Below, one piece after another: positions 56,301 through 64,000 of a DNA stretch of 64,000 nt. The stretch is from Martensiomyces pterosporus (Eukaryota > Kickxellomycota > Kickxellomycetes > Kickxellales > Kickxellaceae), in NCBI GenBank assembly GCA_025201845.1, contig MU603978.1, positions 51,450 to 115,449 of the forward strand, read 5' to 3'. Position numbers and translations under genes: made by a program. The notes under the pieces are model-generated. The model did no database searches. It saw nothing but the letters and a program-made list of their open reading frames with translations, and was not told the origin of the DNA. Position 1 is the stretch's first letter. Every line of letters starts with the position of its first letter.

Positions 56301-57145
56301 GCCTGCTGTCCAAATATATGCACTGTTGTGTGTGTCTGGTTTTGGCGTGTTCAAACGGCGGTGGCCTTTTATTTGCAAGAAAAGACGGCGGGAGACATGG
56401 AATGGTGAACGAGGGAACAAAGTGAAAGTGCACAAGCTCCAAAACACCTCTCTCTCTCCGCTCGCCCTGGACATGCACGCCCTTCCCGCTTTTATAAGGA
56501 ATGCCCTCCTCCTGCGGCAGATGCAAGGAGGAAGAGGCGTTTTCTAAAACAGTAGAGCGTGGCGGCCGTGTGAATGGGCAAGATGTGTAGTGTGCGTTGA
56601 GAGAATGGGCAGGCGAGAGCAGCATCCATACTAGGAAGCGGCGTCGTTTTGCCTTGCTTTTGTTTATGCCTAGAAAGTAGCCGGATCTCAAGCTGATAAG
56701 CAGGCCAAGGCGCCCAAACCACAACAACAGAAATGATGCTTGGGAGATCGGTGAGCGCAGTCCCAATTTCTTCGCAGGGTGCTGGTTGCTGAAAGACACG
56801 GGCGTGCAGAAGCAAGGCCGGCCAGGTGATCGCCGCTCGTATTCTCCGAGCGAAACTGGGCGGACAAAGGGGACATGGCTGGTGGAGTCGTCCCCACGTG
56901 TCACCTGAGGGAAAGCTGCTGGCGATTAGGGTAATGACATGAGCGGCTCAAGCCTGCAGCAGCAGCTTTGGCCAAAAATTCAAACTAAGCTCTCTGCCTG
57001 CTATCTCCCTGCTTCTCTTCACCACAGCTTTACTACTACTATCGCTATTCTTGCTGCTACAGCCCGGCCAAGTCCTGGTCCTTCTCTTCTCTTTCTGGAT
57101 TCCGCGCATTCCTCAGACCTCCTTTCAAGGCACTAATAGCAAACG
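56301..57145. promoter_or_regulatory. divergent region between C2HC gene and MGR2
   Basis: 845 bp. A minus-strand TATAAAA (56496-56490) points to the C2HC gene. The last 200 bp before MGR2 is pyrimidine-rich. An open minus-strand frame (about 56212-56904) has no family features and is not called. Confidence 0.45.
56490..56496 (-). promoter_or_regulatory. TATA box of C2HC gene
   Basis: TATAAAA on the minus strand within CCTTATAAAAGCGGG, ~190 bp before the preferred ATG at 56300. Confidence 0.45.
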
Positions 57146-57599
57146 ATGTCCTTTCATCAGCCGTCGCTCTGGGACAAGGCCAAGATGGGCCTGATAATGG
57201 GCGGAAGCGTTGGCGCGTGCCTGGGCTGCCTTATCGGCTTCTACTCCACAATGAAGTATGTACACAGGACATAAATGTATCGTGGCAATTTGCCCAGCTG
57301 AAGGCGCTTTCATTTCTACTAAGCAACAGCCTGCTGGTGTGACTTTGCGACTGTGCTGCTGTTGTAGGTTTGGCCCTGGCCCCCGCGGATATCTTGGCAC
57401 CATTGGGCAGTACGCTCTGGGCTCTGGCGCCTCGTTCGGGTTCTTTATGATGATCGGAAGCTGCATTCGCTCTGACGAGGATCGCATGCTTACTGCCGAG
57501 GATCGGGCTGTGCTGAAGGCTAGCCTGGTGGACCGGTGGAGAGCCCCGGCTCCTGGACCCATGGCGTACTACATGGCCAAGGCTGCCAAGTCTGATTAG
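57146..57599 (+). CDS. MGR2: Mgr2/ROMO1, TIM23 lateral gatekeeper subunit
   Basis: Mgr2 couples the TIM21 arm to the TIM23 translocase and controls lateral release of preproteins into the mitochondrial inner membrane; ROMO1 is the animal counterpart. Exons 57146-57255 and 57368-57599 with a 112-bp GTATGT...TAG intron; 113 residues, the same as yeast Mgr2. The first helix region [21 protein letters not shown] parallels yeast SNWDKFKMGLMMG. The second TM region after the junction has [20 protein letters not shown] and [15 protein letters not shown], matching yeast TFGLFMSIGSIIRSD. Glycine-rich TM packing is preserved. The acidic-basic C-terminal tail is typical of fungal members. ATTAAAAATTATAAAAGG after the stop may contain the poly(A) signal. 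Confidence 0.93.
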
Positions 57600-58087
57600 G
57601 CGCGCAGCACCACACACCTCAAGCTACATTAAAAATTATAAAAGGAGTGCATAGTGCACGGTGGCGCGAAGCATGTAGGAGCAGCCCGTAGCAACCGCTC
57701 GCTACTGCAACTCCTCTCTTATTGTCAACAACATCAACCACACACAACTCTTCTTAGCCTTTGTCCTCTTCAAGCGTACATTTTCCTGCCAAGTCTAGCG
57801 GCCTGGATAGCTATAGAAAAAGGTACAAGCACTGAACGCGCATTTTTGATGTGACTGTGGCTTATCTCTGCCTATGCGCGCGCTTGAAGGAGAGGCGGCT
57901 ACGCACACCAGGCCTCTAGCCTGCCACTCGTTGTGACTCATGAATGAGTAGCAGGAGCAATAAAAGGCGCTGCTGGTCCCTTCCCTTTTGAGCATTCCCC
58001 ACCACCGTTTTCTCATTTGCCTCTTCATTCCTCAGGCTGCCTATCCATTTCGTTTCCATCCTTCATTAAACGACAGCACTGCTACCG
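57600..58087. other. spacer MGR2-HIS3, with HIS3 promoter
   Basis: 488 bp without a gene. It includes a Gcn4-type site (57934-57940) and a TATA-like AATAAAAGG starting near 57959, both ahead of HIS3, then a C/T-rich leader. Confidence 0.5.
57934..57940 (+). promoter_or_regulatory. Gcn4/CPC1-type element TGACTCA upstream of HIS3
   Basis: Perfect TGACTCA (context GTTGTGACTCATGAATG) ~150 bp before the HIS3 ATG and ~20 bp ahead of a TATA-like AATAAAAG. This is the arrangement known for amino-acid biosynthesis genes under general control, including yeast HIS3. Confidence 0.65.
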
Positions 58088-58693
58088 ATGGCGCAGGAAC
58101 GCTCAGCAACCGTGTCTCGCAAGACCAACGAGACCGACATCCAAATCAGCCTGCAGATCGGGTCGCTCGACTCTGCCGCCGAGCAAACCATCGACATCAA
58201 CACGGGCATTGGATTCCTCGACCACATGTACCACGCCCTGGCAAAGCACGGCAGGTGGTCATTGACCCTGGCGTGCAAGGGCGACATCCACATCGACGAC
58301 CATCACACAGCAGAGGACACAGCCATCGCTCTTGGAATGGCGTTCAAACAGGCGCTTGGCGAGCCACGCGGCATCAAGAGGTTTGGCCACGCCTATTGCC
58401 CTCTGGACGAGGCTCTGGCCAGGGCTGTGGTGGATATCTCGGGAAGACCATTCGCTGCGGTTGACTTGGGGCTGAAGAGGGAGATGATTGGGGCTTTGTC
58501 CTGCGAGATGATCCCGCATGTGCTCCAGTCGTTCGCCACTGCTGCGGGGATCACTCTGCACGTCGATGTGCTCAAGGGCGACAACGACCACCACAGGGCT
58601 GAGTCGGCGTTCAAGGCGCTCGCTGTGGCGCTGAGGGAGGCTGTATCGCGCACCGGGTCCAACGATATCCCCAGCACCAAGGGCGTTCTCTAG
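58088..58693 (+). CDS. HIS3: Imidazoleglycerol-phosphate dehydratase
   Basis: His3 dehydrates imidazole glycerol phosphate to imidazole acetol phosphate, step six of histidine biosynthesis. Single exon, 201 residues, the normal length for the monofunctional fungal enzyme. The Mn-binding histidine/glutamate motifs are intact: [43 protein letters not shown] and [13 protein letters not shown]. The product ends STKGVL, as expected for the family. A Gcn4-type element lies upstream. AATAAA at 58744-58749 is the likely poly(A) signal. Unlike enteric HisB there is no phosphatase domain. Confidence 0.97.
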   Translation: MAQERSATVSRKTNETDIQISLQIGSLDSAAEQTIDINTGIGFLDHMYHALAKHGRWSLTLACKGDIHIDDHHTAEDTAIALGMAFKQALGEPRGIKRFGHAYCPLDEALARAVVDISGRPFAAVDLGLKREMIGALSCEMIPHVLQSFATAAGITLHVDVLKGDNDHHRAESAFKALAVALREAVSRTGSNDIPSTKGVL

Positions 58694-59042
58694 AAGGAAG
58701 CCCAACTCCCAATTGTCTTGGTTTTGAGTAGCGAAAGCGGGTCAATAAAATCCTTCTTCTAGAAGGAAGGCGCCCGTCTGCTTCAAGATGCCTAAATTTA
58801 CCTCTTTTGGTGCTGTCCTTTCTACCCTGCGCGGACTAGGGGTGCGGACTAGGGCGGAATCGCACGCTTATTGCACGCATGCTATGAAGCTGCCAACAGC
58901 AGGCCAGGCCGATGCCACCTTGCATGCTTCTCTCTTGCTTCTTAGTTGATCTCTTTTCCTCAAGCTCATCTTATTTTCACCATTCACCGCCTTCTCTCAA
59001 GCACAGCCAAGAAACTATTGTACTGTCCAAGCGCGTCGACAA
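58694..59042. other. spacer HIS3 to 5'-nucleotidase-like gene
   Basis: 349 bp without a gene. The 12-mer TCTAGAAGGAAG occurs at the HIS3 stop (from 58689) and again near 58759. The last ~100 bp before the next ATG is a C/T-rich leader. Confidence 0.45.
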
Positions 59043-61490
59043 ATGGCTTCTTCTACGAATACCCTGCGAATTCTGCACTTCAACGATGTCTACCATGTCG
59101 CTCCAAGCGAGAAGGAGCCCGTCGGCGGAGCGGCTCGCTTTGGCAGTCTAATGCACTCACTCCAGCGGAAGAAAGGGGCTGCTCCAGCGCTGACCTTATT
59201 CAGCGGAGACGCCTACTTCCCCAGCCTCGAAAGCAGCATCTCGCGCGGTGAGCACATGCTTCCAGTACTCAACAAGCTCAATCTGGACGCCTCCGCCTTC
59301 GGCAACCACGAGTTTGACCAAGGCATCGAGGTCCTTGAGGGCCTGATCAAGCGCAACAATTTCCCTTGGATAATCACCAACCTAACCGACAGGGATACCG
59401 GCGGTCCAGCAGCTCAAAACAGCGTCACGCACTTGGTCAAGGAGATCGGTGGACTGCGGGTGGGGATCATTGGGATTGTTGAGAAGGAGTGGCTCGACAC
59501 CCTCCCTTGTCTTCCGCCCACCTTCCAGTACCACAGTTTTATTGAGTCGGCTAGGGCCATGGCTACTAGGCTGAGGGACAAATCGACTCCCGAGATGTCC
59601 TGCGACCTTGTTGTTTGCCTTTCGCATATGCGTCTGCCCAACGATATCAAGCTCGCTGATGAGTGTGCTGATGTCGTGGACCTTGTCCTGTCTGGCCACG
59701 ACCACTTTTACTACCTGGGGTCGGGAGTCGATGAGTTCGCTGATCCTGACCAAAGCCTGGTGCCTCGGGACGACGACGACGACAAGATGTTTGCGCTCTG
59801 GAAGAAAGAGCGCTCCGAGCTGCCAGCAGGTGCTACAGGCAGGCGCTTGATCAAGAGCGGGACGGATTTCCGCGACCTCAGCGAGATCTCTCTTGAGCTG
59901 GACAGATCAGACCCCAGCCGTGTGCTTGTAAAGAAGGTTGTTGTCGAGCGCCATCGCGTCACGGCCAATATACCCGAGGAGGAGGAGATCAAGGAGATGG
60001 TGACCAAGATCGAGAGCCACCTGAGCAAAGCCATGGACAAGGTGGTTGGATTCACCACCGTTCCCTGGGATGCGCGGTCGACTGTCTGCCGCACACGGGA
60101 GAGCAACATCGGCAACTTGTCGGCCGACTTGATGCGCCTCTGCTATGCGGAGAGAATTGGGGTTCAGATTGGGTTTCTCTGCGGTGGCACGATTCGATCC
60201 GACAAGATCTACCCCAAGGGCCAAGTGAAGCTGCGCGACATCATGGAAATATTCCCATTTGACGACCCCGTGGTGGTGGTCAGGCTGACTGGAGACCAGA
60301 TCCGCCGTGCGTTGGAGAACGGCGTGAGCAAGTGGCCTGCGCAGGAGGGAAGATTCCCACAGGTCAGTGGCATTCGGTTCCAGTTTGACCCGGATAGAGA
60401 GCCGGGAGACAGAGTCACCTCAATTACGATCATGGCATCGGCAAAGGCTGCAGCTGACCCCAAGATGCGCGACATGGAGACTGCCCAGGAGAACATCCAG
60501 CAGGCGAAATGCCGCACGGCATCAAAGAGCGGAACAAACCTTCAGCGCGTGGCCATGGAGAACGCGATGGGCAGCGGCACGCACACTCCCAAACGGCGTG
60601 ACAGCGATTCTTCGTGGGACTCTGAATCCGAGGTTGATACTGAGTCGGAGTGCGGCGACGAAGAGGACGAGCTGCTGGACATGAATGCGGAGTACATTGT
60701 CGCCACGCGCGATTACATGTACCAGGGGCATGACGGATACAACGCATTGAACGAGGGAGAACTGCTGCTGGATGAAGAAAACGGAATCAGCTTTTCCGAC
60801 CTGTACAGACGCTTCTTCCATGGACTGGCGGTCACAAATGCGCTCAGGTTCCAGCTACATGGTCACGCTCAGAGCTGCTCGCTTGCAAGACATGCCACGC
60901 TGAACCAGGACGAAGAAGCCGACAGTGCAGCCGAGGCTACCAAGGACAGCAGCGATGCCGCTTCTGCTGCCGCAGACTCTGCCGCCAAGGGCGAGTGGAA
61001 GAGGCTTATCATCAAGCACGCTGACGACCTCCGCGAACTTGCGCGTAAACACGAGGAATCGCCACTGCCCGACCAACATGTTCCAGAGAAAAAGGCGGAA
61101 GAGACACTCGCCAGCCGCATTGCCTCCATCGTGCAGAGGTACCATGACAGATTGGCTACCAGGGCACAGCAGCTGACCCACCGCAGGTCAACAGTTATCA
61201 AGGCACTGCTATCAAGCGCACAGCGGCTAACCAAGGAGCAAGAGCCTTTGCGCGTTGCGCGCACGGCCCTGTTCGGCCATGAAGATAACAGCAGCGTCCC
61301 TCTGCCTGGTGCCAATGACGCGGACCAGGGCGTTCCCAGAAACGACGATGCTGGCGGTCTGCTGCCTGGTGTGCCAATTAACAGAAAGGACACTCGGTCC
61401 TATGCATCTGAGGAGCTGATCGCGCAATGGGCTGTCGTGTCGCCTCAGGTCGATGGCCGTATCATCAACATCTCCAAGCGCACTGCTTGA
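59043..61490 (+). CDS. 5'-nucleotidase/UshA-family metallophosphoesterase
   Basis: An 815-residue single-exon protein. The N-terminal calcineurin-like domain has all metal motifs: ILHFNDVYH (Asp15, His18), FSGDAYFPS, FGNHEFDQG, LSHMRLPND and SGHDHFYY. The C-terminal 5'-nucleotidase substrate domain follows, with RESNIGNLSADLMR, CGGTIRSD, FPFDDPVVVVRLTGDQIR and ALENGVSKWP. Family members hydrolyse nucleotides, UDP-sugars or related phosphoesters. There is no signal peptide, so it should act inside the cell, unlike secreted UshA or CD73. A Ser/Asp/Glu-rich insert (~515-545) and a ~200-residue helical, charged C-terminal extension with an Ala/Asp-rich stretch go beyond the core. Substrate cannot be told from sequence. 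Confidence 0.85.
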   Translation: MASSTNTLRILHFNDVYHVAPSEKEPVGGAARFGSLMHSLQRKKGAAPALTLFSGDAYFPSLESSISRGEHMLPVLNKLNLDASAFGNHEFDQGIEVLEGLIKRNNFPWIITNLTDRDTGGPAAQNSVTHLVKEIGGLRVGIIGIVEKEWLDTLPCLPPTFQYHSFIESARAMATRLRDKSTPEMSCDLVVCLSHMRLPNDIKLADECADVVDLVLSGHDHFYYLGSGVDEFADPDQSLVPRDDDDDKMFALWKKERSELPAGATGRRLIKSGTDFRDLSEISLELDRSDPSRVLVKKVVVERHRVTANIPEEEEIKEMVTKIESHLSKAMDKVVGFTTVPWDARSTVCRTRESNIGNLSADLMRLCYAERIGVQIGFLCGGTIRSDKIYPKGQVKLRDIMEIFPFDDPVVVVRLTGDQIRRALENGVSKWPAQEGRFPQVSGIRFQFDPDREPGDRVTSITIMASAKAAADPKMRDMETAQENIQQAKCRTASKSGTNLQRVAMENAMGSGTHTPKRRDSDSSWDSESEVDTESECGDEEDELLDMNAEYIVATRDYMYQGHDGYNALNEGELLLDEENGISFSDLYRRFFHGLAVTNALRFQLHGHAQSCSLARHATLNQDEEADSAAEATKDSSDAASAAADSAAKGEWKRLIIKHADDLRELARKHEESPLPDQHVPEKKAEETLASRIASIVQRYHDRLATRAQQLTHRRSTVIKALLSSAQRLTKEQEPLRVARTALFGHEDNSSVPLPGANDADQGVPRNDDAGGLLPGVPINRKDTRSYASEELIAQWAVVSPQVDGRIINISKRTA

Positions 61491-61757
61491 ATCTAAGCGT
61501 AGATACACGCGGTGTTAACTCCATGCTCTTACAGGCACATAATAGCGCATGCTATTCATATCGCTGTGTGGTTCCTAATTACACAGTAGCAACCGCGCAC
61601 CTACACGAAGAGCAGCGCCAAGCTGTCCATATGGGCATACCAGTGCGTGGCGTTGCCCAAAATTTGCTGCCCCGCATTGAGGGCGAAAAAATGCACCCTC
61701 AACTTTCCAGCCGTTATCGACTTCTCTTCCTACTTTTTACATATACAGATTAGCGAC

Positions 61758-63323
61758 ATGCATAAGCGCATTCGAGAATATCCTGGCAGCAAGCCGGTCC
61801 AACCCAGGGTCAACGCGAATCTCAGAACCATCCGCGAAAAGCTCGTGGTCGATGTCAATGCATTTGTCAAACGGCGTGAGTACGGCAAGGCCAGCGACCT
61901 CCTTCTGATCGCCCTTGAGCATGTGTCTGTGCCGCTTGGCAAGGTCTGGCGGCCGTTTATAGCTGCTCTGAGACAACAAGAAGCACAGGGATCTCTTGGA
62001 TCCTATTTTGATACGATATCGATAGCTACAAAAGGCGAGACACCAAACTCGGCAGCGCTGGAAAGGATATTCTACGATATTGAGCACGGCCGAATGACAG
62101 ATGCTGGCGCTGCAATGGTCACGTAAGCAAACAAGTGTCCATCGCTGAAAATCTGCTCTCTTCGGGTGTCCTACTAACAACCCCGCCCTACTGCTCACCT
62201 TTGCTCTGTAGATTCTCAGAAGACCAGGGCAGCAAATTGGCGCTGGCGCACGGGTACCACGGGATACTGATTGCTTGTCTGCGAGAATTGGAAATCAGAG
62301 AACGGTTTAGGGAGCCCGGGTGTATCGAGCCCTCCGAGGCGCACATATTTGCTCACAGCGAGTCTGTTCAGTTTATGCTGAGCAAAAACGACCCTTGGCT
62401 AAAAACAAAATTCAGCCTGCATGACGCGGAGTCTCATCTGTCTCGTGCATTGCTACTCGATGATGGAAACGACTTTTTCAGGGCGTTCTATACACAGGTG
62501 CTGATTTCTCTGGGAAAGCTGGACGAAGCGAAGGAGCAGCTCAAGGAATGGTACGCCAAGGACAAGAGCGTGCACGTCTTGCGCATGCTCATGGCTGTTG
62601 ACCCGCGAGGTGTTCTTGAGCAGCCCGACTACTTGCTAGAGTATCTGGAGCTGGATCCATTTGCATCGGAGGACAGATACTTCCGTCCTTACATGGAGAG
62701 GGCGCTGGAATCGATGGATAGCAGCGAGAAGCAGGTGGTTGAGCGATTGTTTCGTATGGTCGTTAATCGCATTGAGCTTGGTGACTCGGCTGAGGCATAT
62801 AAATGGCGGTGTATGGTCGTCATGACATCGTCGCTAAGGTAAGCAGCCCTCTGGTTTCGCGCTGCGACTTGTGCAGATGGTCTTCTCTCTCTCTCTTCGT
62901 ATCTCGCGTCAGCTAACGAGTTGCTGCTGATGGCTGTCGTTGTCCTTGAGTGTAGGCGCACGCATCCAGGAACCATCGATGCAGTAATGAGCAGGCGGCT
63001 AAGCTGGTGGAGAGATACTTATTTTAGCCCTCACTACTTCAACACAGCGCAAGGTAAGAACAGGGGTAGACATGCACAGCTGGACCCGTGTAGCACTACG
63101 CTGGAAACGCCCATGTGGGACTGCCTCCTAACAAGATATCGCTCATTTTACTGTGATTGACGGTGTAGAGTCGGACATTCAAGTATACAAGGCTGTTTGT
63201 GCTCAGCAGCTGCTGGATCTAGAGCCAGGGCACCCAGTATACGGCATTCTAAGCGGCGATCTAAGCGAACACTACGACTCCTTCGTCAATGAGAATGTCC
63301 GTATAGTTGCTGACGGCGACTAG
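61758..63323 (+). CDS. TAF1A/Rrn11-like RNA polymerase I core factor, TPR-like
   Basis: Four exons: 61758-62122, 62212-62838, 62956-63053 and 63169-63323, all GT/AG and in phase; 414 residues. A CTACTAAC branch point lies in intron 1 (near 62171). The protein is a helical repeat: VVDVNAFVKRREYGKASDLL, then ALLLDDGNDFFRAFYTQVLI and GKLDEAKEQLKEWYAKD, then FRMVVNRIELGDSAEAYKWR. Near the end RRLSWWRDTYFSPHYFN followed by an acidic-helical segment is placed like NWWPGFHFSYFWAK in human TAF1A, a subunit of SL1 that recruits Pol I to rDNA promoters. Overall spacing also fits. The assignment is remote and from memory of the family. A strong polypyrimidine tract and ATATACAG directly before the ATG suggest a spliced leader exon upstream. 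Confidence 0.55.
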
Positions 63324-63517
63324 GGCTCCTTTGAACAAGAACAATACAGCAAATCACCTTTTACCAGCACCGCAAGAGGAAAGATGCCTATTGAGAAACA
63401 GTGTTTGCAATGGAGAGAACCAAAAAGGGGGAGACAAGAGAGACAGGAATGAGTGTGGGATGAGCCAGCAAGGACGGCAGCTCTTTTAAAATGGAGGCAG
63501 CCAGAATGGGGGCCGCC

Positions 63518-64000
63518 TTATTCCTTTGGCCGCTTGATCTGAGACTTCCACTTTTCAAGCTCAGCCTGGACATCCTTTTGCGAAAGATTGGAAGCACGGG
63601 ACAGGCTGCCGCCCAGTTGCCGAGGCTGCGCCTGAGGCGAGTTCTTCCCACTGGAGCTCGAGACCGACGACGTGGCGCCCCCCTTGCGGCCAAGAAGGTT
63701 TTGGAAGAAGCTGGTCAGATCCTCGTTCGACGCCGCGCCGGCAGCTTCACCAGATCCACCGGCTCCTCCCGAAGAGGGCAGCGTGAGCTTGCGGCGAATC
63801 GACCCGGGCTGCGTGCCTTCGCCCGTTGGCGGATGCAGCGGCTGGAGCGTTGATCTGCCCAAGCGACTGCCAGCCAAGCGGCCAAGCGTCATGCTAGTGG
63901 GCTCGCCATCGCCCCTGAGGTGCGATGCCGACGACGGCATTGCGGGCGGGAATGCCGATTGGTGCGAGGCTGGTTGCGACGGAGACACGCTGCTCGTGTC
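63518..64000 (-). CDS. Cytoplasmic dynein light intermediate chain, C-terminal part
   Basis: The frame runs in from the right edge without a start, so only the last ~160 residues are present. The visible part is the adaptor-binding tail of the light intermediate chain: a Ser/Pro/Gly-rich linker, SNEDLTSFFQNLLGRKGG, then KDVQAELEKWKSQ. Human LIC1 has NEGVLANFFNSLLSKK and SDVQAELDRI in the same order. The FF-x-x-LL helix docks onto activating adaptors (BICD, Hook, Spindly types) to tie dynein to cargo. The GTPase-like domain that binds the heavy chain lies outside the window. It is convergent with the TAF1A-like gene, 194 bp away. Confidence 0.82.
   Translation of the reverse strand, partial: DTSSVSPSQPASHQSAFPPAMPSSASHLRGDGEPTSMTLGRLAGSRLGRSTLQPLHPPTGEGTQPGSIRRKLTLPSSGGAGGSGEAAGAASNEDLTSFFQNLLGRKGGATSSVSSSSGKNSPQAQPRQLGGSLSRASNLSQKDVQAELEKWKSQIKRPKE

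Overview
This is a eukaryotic nuclear contig from a fungus. Most introns are short, with GTAAGT-like donors and (T/C)AG acceptors, and some have TACTAAC-like branch points. Intergenic spacers are compact and proteins carry long Ser/Gln/Ala-rich disordered tracts. The fungal set includes a GH17 wall enzyme tail, TYR1, HIS3, a CDC24-type RhoGEF, UGO1, MGR2 and an APSES regulator. Alongside it sit genes I associate more with animals and early-diverging fungi: NAMPT, STYX, TRAPPC12, SPF30/SMNDC1 and a TAF1A-like factor. I infer an early-diverging fungus, possibly Kickxellomycotina; sequence searches would be needed to fix the lineage.

Layout. 1-390: 3' end of a GH17 glucanase-like gene. 970-7260: a very large ATG4 cysteine protease (two exons). 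7594-8886 TYR1, convergent with 8957-10272 TRAPPC12, which follows NAMPT (10410-11948) on the minus strand. 12356-12760 small YCII-domain protein. 12908-13498 secreted I9-inhibitor-like, probably GPI-anchored protein. 14212-14931 STYX-like pseudophosphatase. 15174-18167 CDC24-like RhoGEF, interrupted by a 270-N assembly gap flanked by an exact 345-bp duplication. 20005-21325 eIF2 beta, divergent from UBA1 (21824-25008). 25136-26221 seven-TM receptor-like protein. 27184-28434 Nudix hydrolase. 28585-30198 UGO1-like carrier. 30531-36337 SYP1/FCHO muniscin (five exons). 36840-37595 SPF30. A 5.2-kb spacer then precedes an APSES transcription factor (42770-45662). 46285-55121 MED13 (three exons). 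56034-56300 small C2HC zinc-finger protein. 57146-57599 MGR2/ROMO1. 58088-58693 HIS3. 59043-61490 5'-nucleotidase-family phosphoesterase. 61758-63323 TAF1A-like Pol I factor (four exons). 63518-64000 C-terminus of a dynein light intermediate chain, running off the right edge.

The genes do not form a pathway cluster or a mobile element. Some local logic is visible: both amino-acid biosynthesis genes (TYR1 and HIS3) carry a perfect Gcn4-type TGACTCA element in their short promoters, and eIF2 beta and UBA1 share a 0.5-kb divergent promoter. No tRNA, rRNA, CRISPR array or transposon was recognised. The observations most worth following are a fungal NAMPT, a ~1,917-residue ATG4 with several candidate Atg8-interacting motifs including one at its extreme C-terminus, a STYX protein with a cysteine at the catalytic position, and the gap-flanking duplication in CDC24.
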